A stretch of 64,000 nt of DNA from Pristionchus mayeri. Lineage: Eukaryota > Nematoda > Chromadorea > Rhabditida > Neodiplogasteridae. Below the pieces are notes generated by a model. It did not search any database. It was not told where the DNA came from and was given only the letters and a program-made list of their open reading frames with translations. Positions within the stretch are counted from its first letter, which is position 1. The number at the start of each line of letters is the position of its first letter. The stretch is from assembly GCA_036245805.1 (NCBI GenBank), contig BTRK01000005.1, forward strand, positions 33,585,469 through 33,649,468, written 5' to 3'. Shown one piece after another: positions 11,525 to 23,700 of the stretch. Position numbers and translations under genes: made by a program.

Positions 11525-13571
11525 TGTTCGACTGAATGAATCTCCTCTCGAATAGGAGGGGCCCCTATTTCGTTCTGCCTGAGTGGTGACGTTCACTAGC
11601 AACCTCACTAGCAACCCTCGATGAGTCCCACAACAAAGCATCCATATTGTGAAGAGGATAGAGGAAAAGAGAAGAGAAGAAGCCTACTGATCGAAATAAG
11701 TTTCACACAGAAATTGATTATCAACTTCTTTAAAATGGGCATCAAAACGGGTAAAATTGGAATCCAGACGGAATCCACCTGACGATTACTAAGTAGTCTG
11801 CTCATCCCTTGTCGTCATGACAGTGGAGCCGAGCTTGTGAAGTCTGGTATCTTTTCGGAGCTAAGGAAGGACCGGAGATCATATCGGTATGAAATGAGGG
11901 CTCTTGGCAAAGTAGCCACATCGACAGATAAATTGTAAAGGGAGTTTCCGCCCTTCAAAGATTATAGCGCGAGCTAGGAGGTAGGCAAACATCAGTAGCA
12001 TAGGTGAGAACATGTTGTACTCGATGCTAGCAAATATTTCAAATAGTCGTCGATAATGCTACGCTAATACGCGTTAGTACTGTGAGAATAAAAAGCGTAG
12101 TCCGTGGTGTGGTGGGCGAGATTTAGTACATTTGTTTCTAAGTATACGCGGAACATTTTTCCTCCGCGTTCCGCGTATATTTAGAAACAAATGTACTAAA
12201 TCTCGCCCACCACACCACGGACTACGCTTTTTATTCTCACAGTATTAATGCAGACTGAACTGATTCACTGCTTAGTCTGTCCGGAAAATATGAAGGAGGC
12301 GCGATGACCGGATTGTGTTTAGTGATAGGTGATATGGTTACCAATGAACAGAATTGGAAACCAAGAAAAAAGGGGAAATTGATTCGGAAATCCAGCCGCT
12401 CCCTTGTCTCTCTTCTCTTCTCGCCCTCACCTCTCGATACAGCTCGCAATAGCAATTCCGCAATCAAAGCGAGGGAGAGAGAAAGCATTGCAGCCTTGCA
12501 AAGATTGATGACAATACTCGTTATTGGTAGTGACAATTGTCAATGATACCAGATATTTTGGTAATTAATGTTGTTATGTTTTAGTGGTGGTTTAGGGATT
12601 GGTCAAGGGGTCGTATGCTGATCGAATTTCACCGCAGTTCCCACATTGTTTCGAGGAGCGGGACGGTAAGTTCAGCATTAAGCAACAGTTTTGGGATTCT
12701 GGACATGAGATAATACAACAAAGAAATACTCGACACTCACCCATACATCGGAAGATGGGAAAGAGCTTTGTTCCAAATTATCATTTCAGATCGATGTTTT
12801 GAGCAAGCGTAGACGGCTAGAAAGCACTGAATTATTGGAAAATAGCTAAATTGAGCGCGATAAAAATTAGATAAATGCGTCATTTGCTATTAGAGCGAAT
12901 GGAAGAGTTTCATCTCAGGGGTCACTGACTGACCCCGTTCAACAAAGTAGGCTGTCTCTTATCACCAAAGCAATAAATCACCGAGTGTTCGGTGAGGGGA
13001 TTTGAATCCCTAATCCTTCCCTAATCTACTCTAAGATTATTCTCTATCATTATCTTATAATTCATTAAATTTTCAGTTGCTAAATTGTCAGTTTATGATA
13101 TCCATAGAACATATTTAGTTGTATCTTTTCTCATCATCAGAGTAACCCACAAAGATCAGCCATATTCGTTAATGCATTCGGTTCGCGGTACTATGGCTGT
13201 CATTCGACTCATAGTACTACGAGCAAATGCCTGATCAAAAAATCTTCTTGCAGTATACTCATTTCTTCACTTTGCTAGCAGTTGACCATCGATTTGAATA
13301 GCCATTCTCGACACATTGTGTCCCATCGTTGCTCTACATTTTGCGTTTATGAGTGCCAAATTTTGAATGTTTGTGTGTCTGAATTCATCCAGGTAATTAT
13401 CCAAAATATTGAAAACACGAGATAAAATATGTTTTATTTTTATGTTTTATATTTGTGTTAATCCATGTGTCTGAATAGTGTCCAATAGAACAAAATATGC
13501 ATCAAGAAATGAAACTGATTTTAGTATTCTTCGAAATAGTAGCCTTTTCTTCGCTCCTGCTCTCACTTATA
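11525..13571. other. Gene-poor stretch with a MITE
   Basis: No convincing gene. Contains the MITE at 12080-12242 and a pyrimidine/purine-rich palindrome-like stretch near 12395-12490. Short ORFs show no domain or splice structure. Confidence 0.5.
12080..12242. mobile_element. MITE copy 1, CTGTGAG-ended palindrome
   Basis: 163 bp, an almost perfect inverted repeat over its whole length, starting CTGTGAGAATAAAAAGCG and ending in the complement, flanked by TA on both sides (12078-12079 and 12243-12244). TA targets point to mobilisation by a Tc1/mariner transposase. A second member lies at 52480-52641. Confidence 0.92.
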
Positions 13572-14815
13572 TTGGGGTGTCCGGAAAGTTCGTATAATTT
13601 TTTGTTTTTATTTTTTATTCAATGCTTTACAATTCTCAGTGACCAATGTATGCCCCATTCTTTCTCACTACCTCCCTCCAGCGATTGGGCAGGGTCTCGA
13701 TTCCTCTCTTCCAGAATGCGGGTTTCTTTGAGACCGCCCAGTTCACGAAAACCCTCACAACTTCATCTCGATTCTTGAACTTCTTTCGTTTGCAGAAGTC
13801 AGAGAGATAGAGCGGAAGCAGTGGTAGTCGCATGGGGAGAGATCCGGGGAATACGGTGGATGGGGAATCCTCTCGATCTTCAGCTCGTCCATTTTCTTCT
13901 GGGTCATCTTCGCTCGATGTGGGCGAGCATTGTCCATCAGAAGAAGAATTTTGCCCTGGTTCAGGAGTCTGGGAGGGACTCTGATCGCGACATCTTCCAG
14001 TTGTTCAGAGAAGAGGTCGGCATTGATGCTGGTGCCAGGGGCGAGGATCTCCCAGTAGATGGGACCGAGCACCGAGAAGAAGAAGCAGAGGAGTTCCTTC
14101 TTTCCGTGCTCTTCCTTCTTCGGGACGGGCGTGGGCTTCTCATCTGCATCCACCCATTGCAGTCTCCTCACAGGGTTATCGTACCTGATCCACTTCTCAT
14201 CTGTAGCGATGATGGAATTGACCCATCGAAGATTGGATCTACGATGGAGTAATTCCCGACAGACTTGAACACGATTTTTCAGCTGTTCGGGGGAGAGGTC
14301 ATGGGGAATCACTTGTGGGAGTTTCGGCTTCTTCCCAGATCTATGGAGGATATCGGACACCGTTGATCTGGGAATGCCAGTATCCTTCTTCAACTCACGC
14401 ACACTGGCCATGGGCTTGCGCTTCAGTGTGCGGAGAACGAGAGGCTGATCGAGGGAGGGAGGGCGTCCAGAGCGGGGTTGATCATCGAGACCAAACTCCC
14501 CTTTCTTGAAGCGGGAGAACCACTTATAGCAGAAGGGTATGGAGGGGGCGTCAGCTCCTTCCGACTGGGCCAGGGCAGAGTGGGCCTCCTTCACGGATCG
14601 GCCAAGACGGTAGTAATGAAGTAAAACTGCTCGGAGGTAGAGATGGGAGTCCATCACAAGAATCAATGTAGCAACTAGGAGACTGATTAAATCCTCTCAC
14701 TACTCAACGTCAGAATGATGCAATACATTGTTGACAAACAGATTGCGCAATCACTGCATTTGATCGCGAACTGACTTTTTTCCGAAGCATTATACGAACT
14801 TTCCGGACACCCCAA
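13572..14815 (-). mobile_element. mariner-family DNA transposon (nearly intact)
   Basis: 1244 bp with perfect 27-bp terminal inverted repeats (TTGGGGTGTCCGGAAAGTTC and onward) and TA target duplications (13570-13571, 14816-14817). One long transposase frame on the minus strand with a single frameshift. Confidence 0.95.
13636..14666 (-). pseudogene. mariner transposase with one slip frameshift
   Basis: The frame from 14666 runs through the helix-turn-helix part, SGRPPSLD, ATDEKW (first catalytic Asp), LLMDNARPH (second) and PYSPDLSPCDYH (third). There are 34 residues between the second and third Asp, the DD34D signature of mariner. Just past the third Asp a two-base CT excess in a TCTCTCT run (near 13805-13815) shifts the frame. 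The normal tail, RKKFKNRDEV to the C-terminus, follows in the next frame and ends at 13636. The catalytic triad is intact. Confidence 0.92.
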
Positions 14816-14821
14816 TAATTG

Positions 14822-15050
14822 GTAGTCTAATGAAACCATCTTCATGACAGCCGAAGGTCACGAAAAGAAAGATGAAGACTACCTTTTGAGGAATCGCAAA
14901 GTGGAAGCGTGTCCCCCCCTCTCTCTCTCTCTCTCTCTCGCAGTATTCGAGTGTTTTACCTCAATTATTTCCGAATTGCCTTGCTAAACATATGGCATTC
15001 GCACCTCGTAATTGCAACATTTGCAGATGTCTACGTCAGTTCGGAACACG
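14822..15050. repeat. Direct duplication, copy A
   Basis: About 230 bp that resembles 15612-15832 in order and orientation: AACCATC, ATGAC, GAAGGTCACGA, CT-run, AACATTT and TCGGAA blocks are shared with moderate divergence. It begins right beside the mariner's TA at 14816-14817. Confidence 0.65.
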
Positions 15051-15611
15051 ATAATTTACGAATCTGAAAAATATGAACTTTTCATCAAACATAATGATGT
15101 CAAGTGACATTTGTCTACAATTTATTCCCGTACGAGTAGCGAACCTTGATAAGTGCATCACTCTTTTCCCGTGCTTCAGAATTTCCTACAAGTCGAAAGA
15201 TTACAATCTGGGAAATAAGGCCTAGAGAAATGTTCGCATGCATGCATAATTGATTTTTTTGTTCGGGTAGTTCAGTTGTAAAGTTAAGGTAAACGTAGTT
15301 CCGTGTCCAGCATATTTTGTTCCAAAACACGGAACATGCGCACTTGACTTTTCTCTTTCTCTTTTCTCTGGTTTATGGCAACAGGCGACATAATTGAGTT
15401 TTCATATTTGGTCGCATCGTTAACTGTTAACTGGTGCTCTGGACGGTAACGCCCATATTCCTTATCTCTGCTTTATGGAGTTTTTTTGTTCGAGGATAAA
15501 ATGTGATAATTGAAGAATTCCCGAAGGAATACATTACAATTATTTTACGCTCGACATCTCTAACAGGCATTCGTACTCTCTTTACTTGTGTTCTTCTCTT
15601 TCTCTATTTTA

Positions 15612-15832
15612 TAGTCTGGTTGTCAGGCGAAACCATCTGCATGACTGCCCAAGGCCACGAAGAGAGAGGAAGACTTCCTTTTGGGAGAATAGCATATCGA
15701 GCCCCCCCCCCTCTCTTTCACTTTCTGTTCGCGTACTATTAATTGAATACATTTACGTATTATCGTGCTCTTCGTTCTCATTTCAACTGGTAATCGTAAC
15801 ATTTATAGCTGTCTACCTCAGCTCGGAATTTT
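15612..15832. repeat. Direct duplication, copy B
   Basis: Partner of 14822-15050. It lies about 170 bp upstream of the 70-residue gene at 16000, so it could include promoter DNA of that gene. That role is inference only. Confidence 0.65.
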
Positions 15833-15999
15833 AAAATCTTTTAAAAAATGGAATTGCGCCAAAAAAGTAAAATCAAGTGAGATTTCTAGTAGTATCTTTC
15901 CTATTTCCATAACGAATAATGACTGAATGTCTCTTAGTAGTGCCAGTTGCCGACAAATATTCCAAAAAAAGAAAACTCAATTCATACCAGTATTTTAGG

Positions 16000-16323
16000 A
16001 TGCATTATTCATTCCATCTCCACGGCGGACCTCTACTCAATCGATACTTTTTGGAGGTCACCTACGGGAGCGACAGGTAACGAAAAAGCGATATCTCGAA
16101 TTCACTTCTCAATTTCAGAACCCTATTCTGGGATAAGCAGCAAGAGCAGGTGGCTGAGCGTCAAAATGTAAGTTTTTCAGATTTGTTTTTAATTTTTCTC
16201 GAATATTCCGAATGAGAATGATGCTGTACTATGCAGGCTCGGCTCGTCAGCCTGAAGACCATATACCACAAGAGGGCCGTTCCCGCACCACACACTCGTC
16301 GTGTAACTAAGAAATCCCCCTGA
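16000..16323 (+). CDS. Small protein of 70 residues, unrecognised
   Basis: Three exons: the ATG sits one base after an acceptor-like TATTTTAG (probable spliced-leader site), the first exon ends before GTAACG at about 16076, the second ends in CGTCAAAAT before GTAAGT, and the third runs from about 16236 to the TGA at 16321-16323. The product starts MHYSFHLHGGPLLNRYFLEV, continues RTLFWDKQQEQVAERQN and has a basic tail HTRRVTKKSP. No signal peptide or membrane segment is visible. I do not recognise the family; the Arg/Lys-rich end could suit a nucleic-acid or mitochondrial ribosome-associated protein but nothing shows that. Confidence 0.6.
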
Positions 16324-16505
16324 TTATGAGTTTGTATCCACCTTGAAAGGATGTATTTGCCTGAATTTGTATCTTTGACACTGTGGATAAACTGGGAAAT
16401 GGAACCAATCTGAAACTGTCTTTCACTCTCTTACCAGAATTCCTCTATTCTCTTATTCTAGGGCGAATCGATACGATGTAGTGGAGGGACCTTCCACTAT
16501 CAAGG

Positions 16506-16517
16506 AGTATATATAAA
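16506..16517 (+). promoter_or_regulatory. TATA-like box
   Basis: TATATATAAAAG, about 75 bases upstream of the ATG at 16587. An imperfect TGATCAC...GTGATCA palindrome lies between them. A match to the TATA consensus only. Confidence 0.35.
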
Positions 16518-16586
16518 AGATCAATGTGATCACAACCAGCCAGAAGATATCGTGATCACTACCACACTATGAAAGGGAGCTAGCGG

Positions 16587-16847
16587 ATGAAACTTATGGA
16601 TTGGGGACGAGTAGATTTCGCTCTCTTATGCACGCTTCTCGTAGGTGCTCTTCTTGCCCTTGCTTATCGGAACACTGCCCCTATCCCTCTTCAGCCAAAT
16701 CATCATTTTGATTTGTTTTTAAAAAAGCCCCCCCCCCCCTTCAATGAATTGTACAGTTCCCCGAATCTGAACAGAGTGCGGACAATCAGTGTGCACTTGT
16801 ATGACGTCAATATCTCTATAAATTGGGGGCGAAAGATCTGCCATTAA
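16587..16847 (+). CDS. Possible small secreted or membrane-anchored protein
   Basis: An 86-codon frame whose first 30 residues, with LLCTLLVGALLALAY as the hydrophobic core, look like a signal peptide or anchor. A poly-C run follows (PPPP), then a tail with no motif. It may be only the first exon: a GT occurs at the end of the hydrophobic part. A TATA-like box lies upstream. The lack of conserved features keeps confidence low. Confidence 0.3.
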   Translation: MKLMDWGRVDFALLCTLLVGALLALAYRNTAPIPLQPNHHFDLFLKKPPPPFNELYSSPNLNRVRTISVHLYDVNISINWGRKICH

Positions 16848-17033
16848 TTCAGGGACCATGCACAACAGTATGATACAACTGACGAACCAGAAAAAAAATG
16901 ACCGTTTCTCTTTTTTTGATACTCCTTCTGTCGAGAGACATAGAGGAGGGATGAAAGGGGGAGAGCTTAGGATCTACAGCTGGTGCTCTAAAAAACGAAG
17001 AAAAGAACTGCGTATCCAATTAAGTCTCGCAGT

Positions 17034-17103
17034 GACTCTCTTCTCTTCTCTCGCTCTTTCGCCAAGCAGAGAAAGCGAGAGAGCACGCGAACTGAAGAGA
17101 GAC
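17034..17103. repeat. Dispersed 70-bp palindrome (CTCTCT...AGAGAG family)
   Basis: Begins GACTCTCTTCTCTTC and ends GAACTGAAGAGAGAC. The inner arms CTCTCGCTC and GCGAGAGAG face each other. One of roughly twenty copies in the window. Confidence 0.7.
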
Positions 17104-17717
17104 ATCTCAGGATGGAATCGAGTTCCTCTCAGAGCCGACCCCATTTTCGCTTGCGGAGTTCTATGCCCCTCTTTCTCTTCTGCCTCTCCAATTCCCATAC
17201 TCTCTCGAAGATCGAGTGTTCTCTTCAATTCTCATTGTCTCTCAACGGCTAGACAGAACAAGAGGACAGGAGAAATGGAGAGGGTGCCGACAACTTTCCT
17301 CTCGCTGTCTGGTGCTCTCTCCGTTTAGAGTGTTCCTGGAAGGTGGAGGGTGGGGGAATTCCAGCATGGGAGTGTGCTTCACAACGGGAGCATGTGTAGA
17401 GAGTGTAGAGAGGCAGCGGCGTTTTACTATTGTTATTTCGAGTTTTCTTGCTTAGTTACTCTGTTAGTAAAGTAGGAGTTGCCTACAGGAACTGAGTCTA
17501 CATTCATTTTTCTCTCCTGTATTGTGGTTGTTCTTCAATAGTAGGAGATTGTTATCGTGATCGTAGTATCTTATTCATACTTCCTCCTCTCAAAGGACAT
17601 TCACTTGGGAGTACGAGTCAACATATTATTCATTTAATGCGCGTTGTTTATGAGAAGAAACACTGTATCATTCTCAGTTATCCGAATGTTTGTATAGATA
17701 AGTATTCTAGATTAATA

Positions 17718-20700
17718 ATGGTGGTGATCATCTCTCTGGACTCGGCGAAAATGAAGTACGAGGAACCCAAGAAGAAGAGAAGTGAGCATTGATTTAAATT
17801 ATTTTAATAGATGGATTATTGTAAATGTACAAATATTAGAATTCTCATTACTATGTTTACACTTTCAAAATAGAGTCGACTTATCTTGTTTCTCACGTTT
17901 CCCCGAGCGAAGCCTTGACCGTTCGTCTGAGTTTCAGGGCGAATTTTAGAAATGTTTGAAATTTCTACGGAGATCGCTGTTGTAATCCTCATCGATTGAA
18001 AAATAAACAATTTATTTTGGAATATTAAAAAATTGAATATTGATTCATCGCTTCCAAAAAAGCGTTGATTCGTGTTTACCAAGTCATAGCTCGAAAAAGA
18101 CGAGAAAGACGGTGCAACACAAGACCTTGTTTTGGACGAACCTGCCTCTCTCAAATTCAAATCCACTTCCCTATCCCGATCTCGCCTAAATCTGCCCTGC
18201 CTATCGACTATCTCTGCTCATCTTTCTCGCGAGAGAGAGAGAGGAGAGGGACTGATTTCACTTTCTCACTTACGGACGAGATACTCTCTCAGATTCCCAT
18301 GATCTCTCGCTTTCCCTGACTGTCGAGGGAGAGAGGAGAAAGGAGAAAGAGATTAGCGGGTGCTAGTTAATGGGGGCTGACCTTTTCTCGATTAGCAAGA
18401 GAGGTGCTGGGGTGGTGTCCAGTGACTGCGCCCGTTGCACTTTGTGAACGATCGCTCTCCTCATTTCGCGTACTCTCTTGTGTTCCATGGCCGGTGAGAG
18501 TGCGTATGACTACGAGAAATTCCGGTGTTGTTAGTGTCCGATGCTGATCGCCCACTCAGTGTTTGCTCTTCATTGTTGTAAGTCGCGATTGAGATTGAAT
18601 TCAATTCGCTTCCGATCTCGCGCTCTCTGCCATATATAGCTCCAAATTCGAGTAATCGTCACTCAGTACTCTCACTTACCCGAGTGAGAATGCAGCAACA
18701 CATGAGACGACTAGCCCAATTTTCAGCTCTTGTGCAAATACGGTAAAGAATGGGCGTTGACAAAAGCTGCATTCTCCAGATTTCCAAATTTTTCACTCAC
18801 TACTAATCACGTCACTCATTAGCGCGTATAGTTAGTCATTTCTGGGCGCAATTCACGTTTCACAACGACCCCCTTCTCGAACCACAACTGACCTTCCCAC
18901 ACCACAGCAACAAGCGCCCTCTTGAGCAGCGCTCTCTTCATTTCCCCTGATCTGCGCTCTCCTCTATCAGGAGAGAGTTCTTCTGAGAGTGCGTCTCCAC
19001 TCCTCAAGAGCGCCCACTCGTTTGCGCTGCTTGTAAATTAGCACAAATCACTGGCTGGGACTCAACCCTGTCAGTTCCCCTTTCTTTCGTAAGACTCGTT
19101 CGAATGCCGTTGTTTGACTTGTTTCGCGCAATGCTGTGCACTCTTTCGGTCGTTATCATAGGAATAGATTTATTGGGAAATTTTTCGTGCAACGAGCCTA
19201 TTGTGCATGATATGCTTCACGAACAATGTTTCACATTAAGCTCGCAAATCATATCGATGATTTGATGGTTTCTAATCACTAGAAAAAAATATTTGTACTG
19301 GGTTACATTTTACACCATTTCCCTTTATCTCACGTACGAGTCTTGATCTGATCGTAAGGCTCTGCTTCGATTCGCACAAAATCGCATCCCTCAACTTCCC
19401 CTGTTTTCTCAATCTCTCTCTAGCTGAGTTTGTTTCTGCTTTGTTCTACTTTCGGTTATGTTTCAAAACTAATATTTCCGTTCAACTCCATCAAATCTTT
19501 CAATAATGCGAAGGGTAGCACTAGAAAGACAACAATAATAATCAAGGTCTTGGCCAAGCCAGTTCCTCACTTTCTTTTCTTTATCGTTTAGAGAGAAATA
19601 GTTAATAATGATCTGACTCTCTCCATTCCACATGCTCTCTCACTAGTTATAGGAGAGGGTGCTTAGGGAGAGGAAGTAGTGGCTAACTAGCCGGCTATAT
19701 CCCCAGCCCGTTATGTGACCTACGGAAGGTCTGCTTTGAACCGCAGCTTATTTTCGATTGGGCTGAAAGCAAGCACGCAACCAGCAGTCCGTATATGCGA
19801 CCGTATTTGGAAAGAATGAGCAAAATTAATCATTTATCTGTATACCGAGCTCTATTCATAATTTGCTTCCTCATGTTCTTCTTCCGAATTATTCATGCCC
19901 GTTTCCCCCTTCGATTTGAATCCAGTATAGCCAAGTGATTCATCATTCCCCCTAGACTAGTCTAGTTTTAATCCAATTTATGTACTTCAAATCGGCCTGG
20001 ATTAAGAACCTCGTCCTGCCCTCACAAGAACTCTGTCTAGTCTTGATTAGTGACTAAAGGCATCAGCGATAAATCCACATTAAGATGAGTCCACGTTGAT
20101 CCAGGTAAGGCCTAATGCATTTTAGGATGGGCAATGCTCTGCCCCCACTTTATTTTGCACACTCTCTCACCAGCCTAACCGGTGAGGAAGAGTGCAGAAT
20201 CGAGAGAGTTGCCAAGCCATCTCTACCACACTTTAGTCTCGGTTAGCGATGTCCCTCTCTCCCGCTATCTATTTAGCGGGCCTGCCCTTGACACAATGCT
20301 GTGAGGATTAGCAAGGATTGCTCTTGTGTAGAGCTGCTTTCCTCTTTTGCTATGCTGTGTCGATGGTTAGAGATGATAGGGAGGGATAGAGGAGTAATCT
20401 TGACCCCGAGGCAGCGGAGATGCGCTTATTAGTGGAAGGTCGCTTATCACTTATCCCAAAATGCCAAGGTTTGCCACTGCCGAGACAGTTGTAAAGTTAG
20501 ATCCTAATTAATTCTCTTGACAAGAGGCGCATTAATTGTTTTCTAACATTTTCCAAAAGATCATCTGGATGTGTTTCAGAAACACTTCAACTTTATACGA
20601 AATCCATTGGTAGTGATATCACTCAATTCTCTCATCTTGAACTATGCAAAAATATCAAAAAGTGAAGGTTCCGCATCGGATTTTACAAAACGCCGATTTT

Positions 20701-23700
20701 GCTCATTACATGTGCAAAATTCTTTATTTTCTGTGATCAATGACTGCTAATTTACTTCTGGCGGAATAGAAAATATCCGCAATATCTTATTTTTCCATTC
20801 TATCGATCCATTTTTACGAGATAGTTTATGATCCTGTGGGGGAATGGACTGCCCAATTGCTCTGTCTTTGCATCACAATACGCTGTTTTGGCCGTATTAC
20901 TGCGTTATCTCTCTCTTTCTCTGCGCTCTCTCGATTCGCCTCACTACCTTGCTCGATAGCGGGGCTAACAACAAAGAGCCTCTCTCTCTCCATTATCTCC
21001 TCTCCGTATACTGACTGGTCCGTTATTCTGTGTATTTATCTCTTGAATGGCTGCAGCCGGCTTTTGTCAGATCTCACACCGAGAGAGAGTGCAGAATGAA
21101 GAGTCCGAGATAGTTTCCTGCATTCGATGCAATCGCGCTTCAGCTAATCAACTATCTTGATCTTGCCCCAATACGTGCATTCGCGCTGTCTAAGGCGAGA
21201 TAGCAGTGATTGAATATTAGAGTTCGAGAAACGATGCAACGCTATCTTGATTATACATTGTCTAGACCAGTCGATCGGCGAGAGATTGCATAGAATGAAG
21301 TGAGCGTTGTATCGTTTCTCGAACTCTATTGAGTACTGTCTGGAAATGGCCTCGCATCAGAGGACTTTCTTCGTTTCGTATGCTCTCTCACCGCCTGAAG
21401 ATGCAAGAGCAGGCATAATGAAGAGAAGTTTCTTTCGAAATAATCCTTAACAATAAGTGCAAAAATGAGTGTTGACTCGAATGATCGCATAGGATTGCAT
21501 AGCCATCGAAATTGCGCGTGTCTAACTGTAAATCATCTCACATCGGCAAGCCTGCACAGATCTGGCATTTGAATGGACGATTAGCGAGACTCGAGTTATT
21601 TCGCTTTGTCCCGAAAACTTCTACCCGATAACTCGCCCTTCATTCGATATTTCTACAGTTTGAACTCTACAGATCCCTGGAAGAACAAATGCCCTAAGTG
21701 ATCCAGGGCTAAATCACCTCTAATCTCTGCGTACCTTCGCACTTTACTGACTCGTCGTCCTCGATTTAGTACAGTGTTGTAATCCTTCCAATTCTTTCTC
21801 TGACTCTCCTCGATTAGCATGCTCTCTCGCCTCTCTCTGACCGACGAGAAGGCGGGATTAGAAGGAGAGTCGAGCAATACTCTTTCTCTCCTCTCTTTAC
21901 ATGTTTTCTCGTACGTCAGACAGAGCGAGAGAGAACGTGGAATGAAGAGAGTTCAGAGAAACAACTCTTCTCTCCTGCACAAGGAAATAGTGCGATTCTC
22001 GGATGCAATAATACCTCCTCCTTCTTTCCCTATCGGGACACAGATCCCATGTAATCCCCCCACTGAAGCCCCCGGGTGATTTCAATAGAACTCTCTTCAT
22101 TTCCCATGCTCTCTCGTCGATGGGATCTAGTGGTGATACTGGTCCGTTTAGAGGATAAAGTGAATATCTCCGCTCGCAAGCTTCCTAGCTGCTCCATCCT
22201 ATTGCGTCGTGGTGCCAACTGGATGGCTCAGTTGCCATGAGTTAGAGTTGCGCTCGACTTTTTTGTTGCAAGTTGCGAATGGCGTTTGAATATCTCACGT
22301 TGGATATGTTTCACGAGCACTTTTTGCTTCTCAATTTGGTGCCTGTCTCAATTTCACTTCGATCTTTGTCATAATACAAAATATTTTAAATGCATTTTTG
22401 CATGCTACGAAGAAGCAGGGTTGCTAGATTTTATTCAGAACGACATTAGTTTCTTCTTGGAACAAAGCCGATTGTCAGGTTTTGTGATATGCTTCACAAG
22501 CAGTTTTTCTCGCTCATTTCTGCGCTTCTTTAATGTTTTCTTCGTTTTCAATGTATAGAAAAACAATTCATTAGGGGTTTAAAAATGCGTCACCCCCTTA
22601 TGCAAAGAAAATCTCTCCAATCGCTCGTTTCCCTCTCGCTTGAATGTCCTCCCGGACGCGCATCGGATCATCCCTTCCTTCCTTCCTTCCCCGAGAGCCA
22701 CCAAGTCACCGGATCCGGAGCCGGAAACTCCCGGGAATCACTCGCCTAATTGCCGGCTCTGTTAATACTGTGGTTTTGAACGGACCGAGCCGGGCTTTGA
22801 TCTGCCTAATTAGCGGCTCTCCCGGATGTACTGTTGTCGCATTCTCAGCTGCTCTTGCTTTCACTGGAGATTACTCCCTCAATTCCATGTTGTCTCTAGT
22901 AGAGCAATGGTATGCCTCTCATAATTTTGCACACTTCTCGCCGGTTAGAGGCAGCGAAAGAGCATGCGAATATGAGAGAGTCAGACGATTCCTCCTATAG
23001 TAAGTCAGAGAAAGTGATAGAGAGCGTGTAGATTGAAGAGATTCGCGACTCTTGCTCTTGAAGAAGCGGCTCTTGAAGAGACTCTTGTTGTGCGCCGCAA
23101 TGACTAATTGATCATTTTCTGCACAAATTGTTTATCTAGAATAACGAGAGATTGAATGGCCATATCTCTCCCCATCCCCCGATTCCCTCTCCCACTGCAT
23201 TTCTCACGGCGCGCAAAAAGCAGCATCCGGCATGGGCACACAGCCGTTAATTAGGCCCGGCGAGAACCATCCGGCTCAGGATCTGGGAAACCGCAGCATC
23301 GGTGAGCCGTAAATTATGCTGGCCAGCTCCGGTTCTAGGCGCTGCTCTCTGGGAAATATGGCCGCTGATCAGTCGCGTGGTTAGAAATGAGCAGATGCTC
23401 GCACTAAATCACGAGCGTCCAATCCACTTTAGATTAGACAATCGACTGATCTAGGTTTATTCTTCCTGACCATTTCTGTGTAGACATTTTGTGATTAGTC
23501 GTTGCGGCGCACTGCAAGAGTTCTGCGTCTCCTTATTCTGCACATTCTCGATCGGATTTTTTTAATTATAAATGGTGATCACAAAGGTGTTCACCTTCTG
23601 TACATCTGTTCACTCTAGAGCAGCTTGGCATGTCTTGAAAAAGTTCATACAGTGGACAGTCAGTGTTCCTAATGAGTAATCGTTAGTAAAATAGGTGCAC

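Noticed and set aside
13500..13780. 93-codon plus-strand ORF
   Set aside because: Mostly antisense to the mariner transposase.
14880..14945. CT microsatellite and poly-C as a regulatory element
   Set aside because: Simple repeats; nothing links them to a gene beyond proximity.
16858..17455. 156- and 79-codon ORFs over the palindrome near 17 kb
   Set aside because: Ser/Arg-rich translations of CT/GA tracts and the repeat, without splice sites or motifs.
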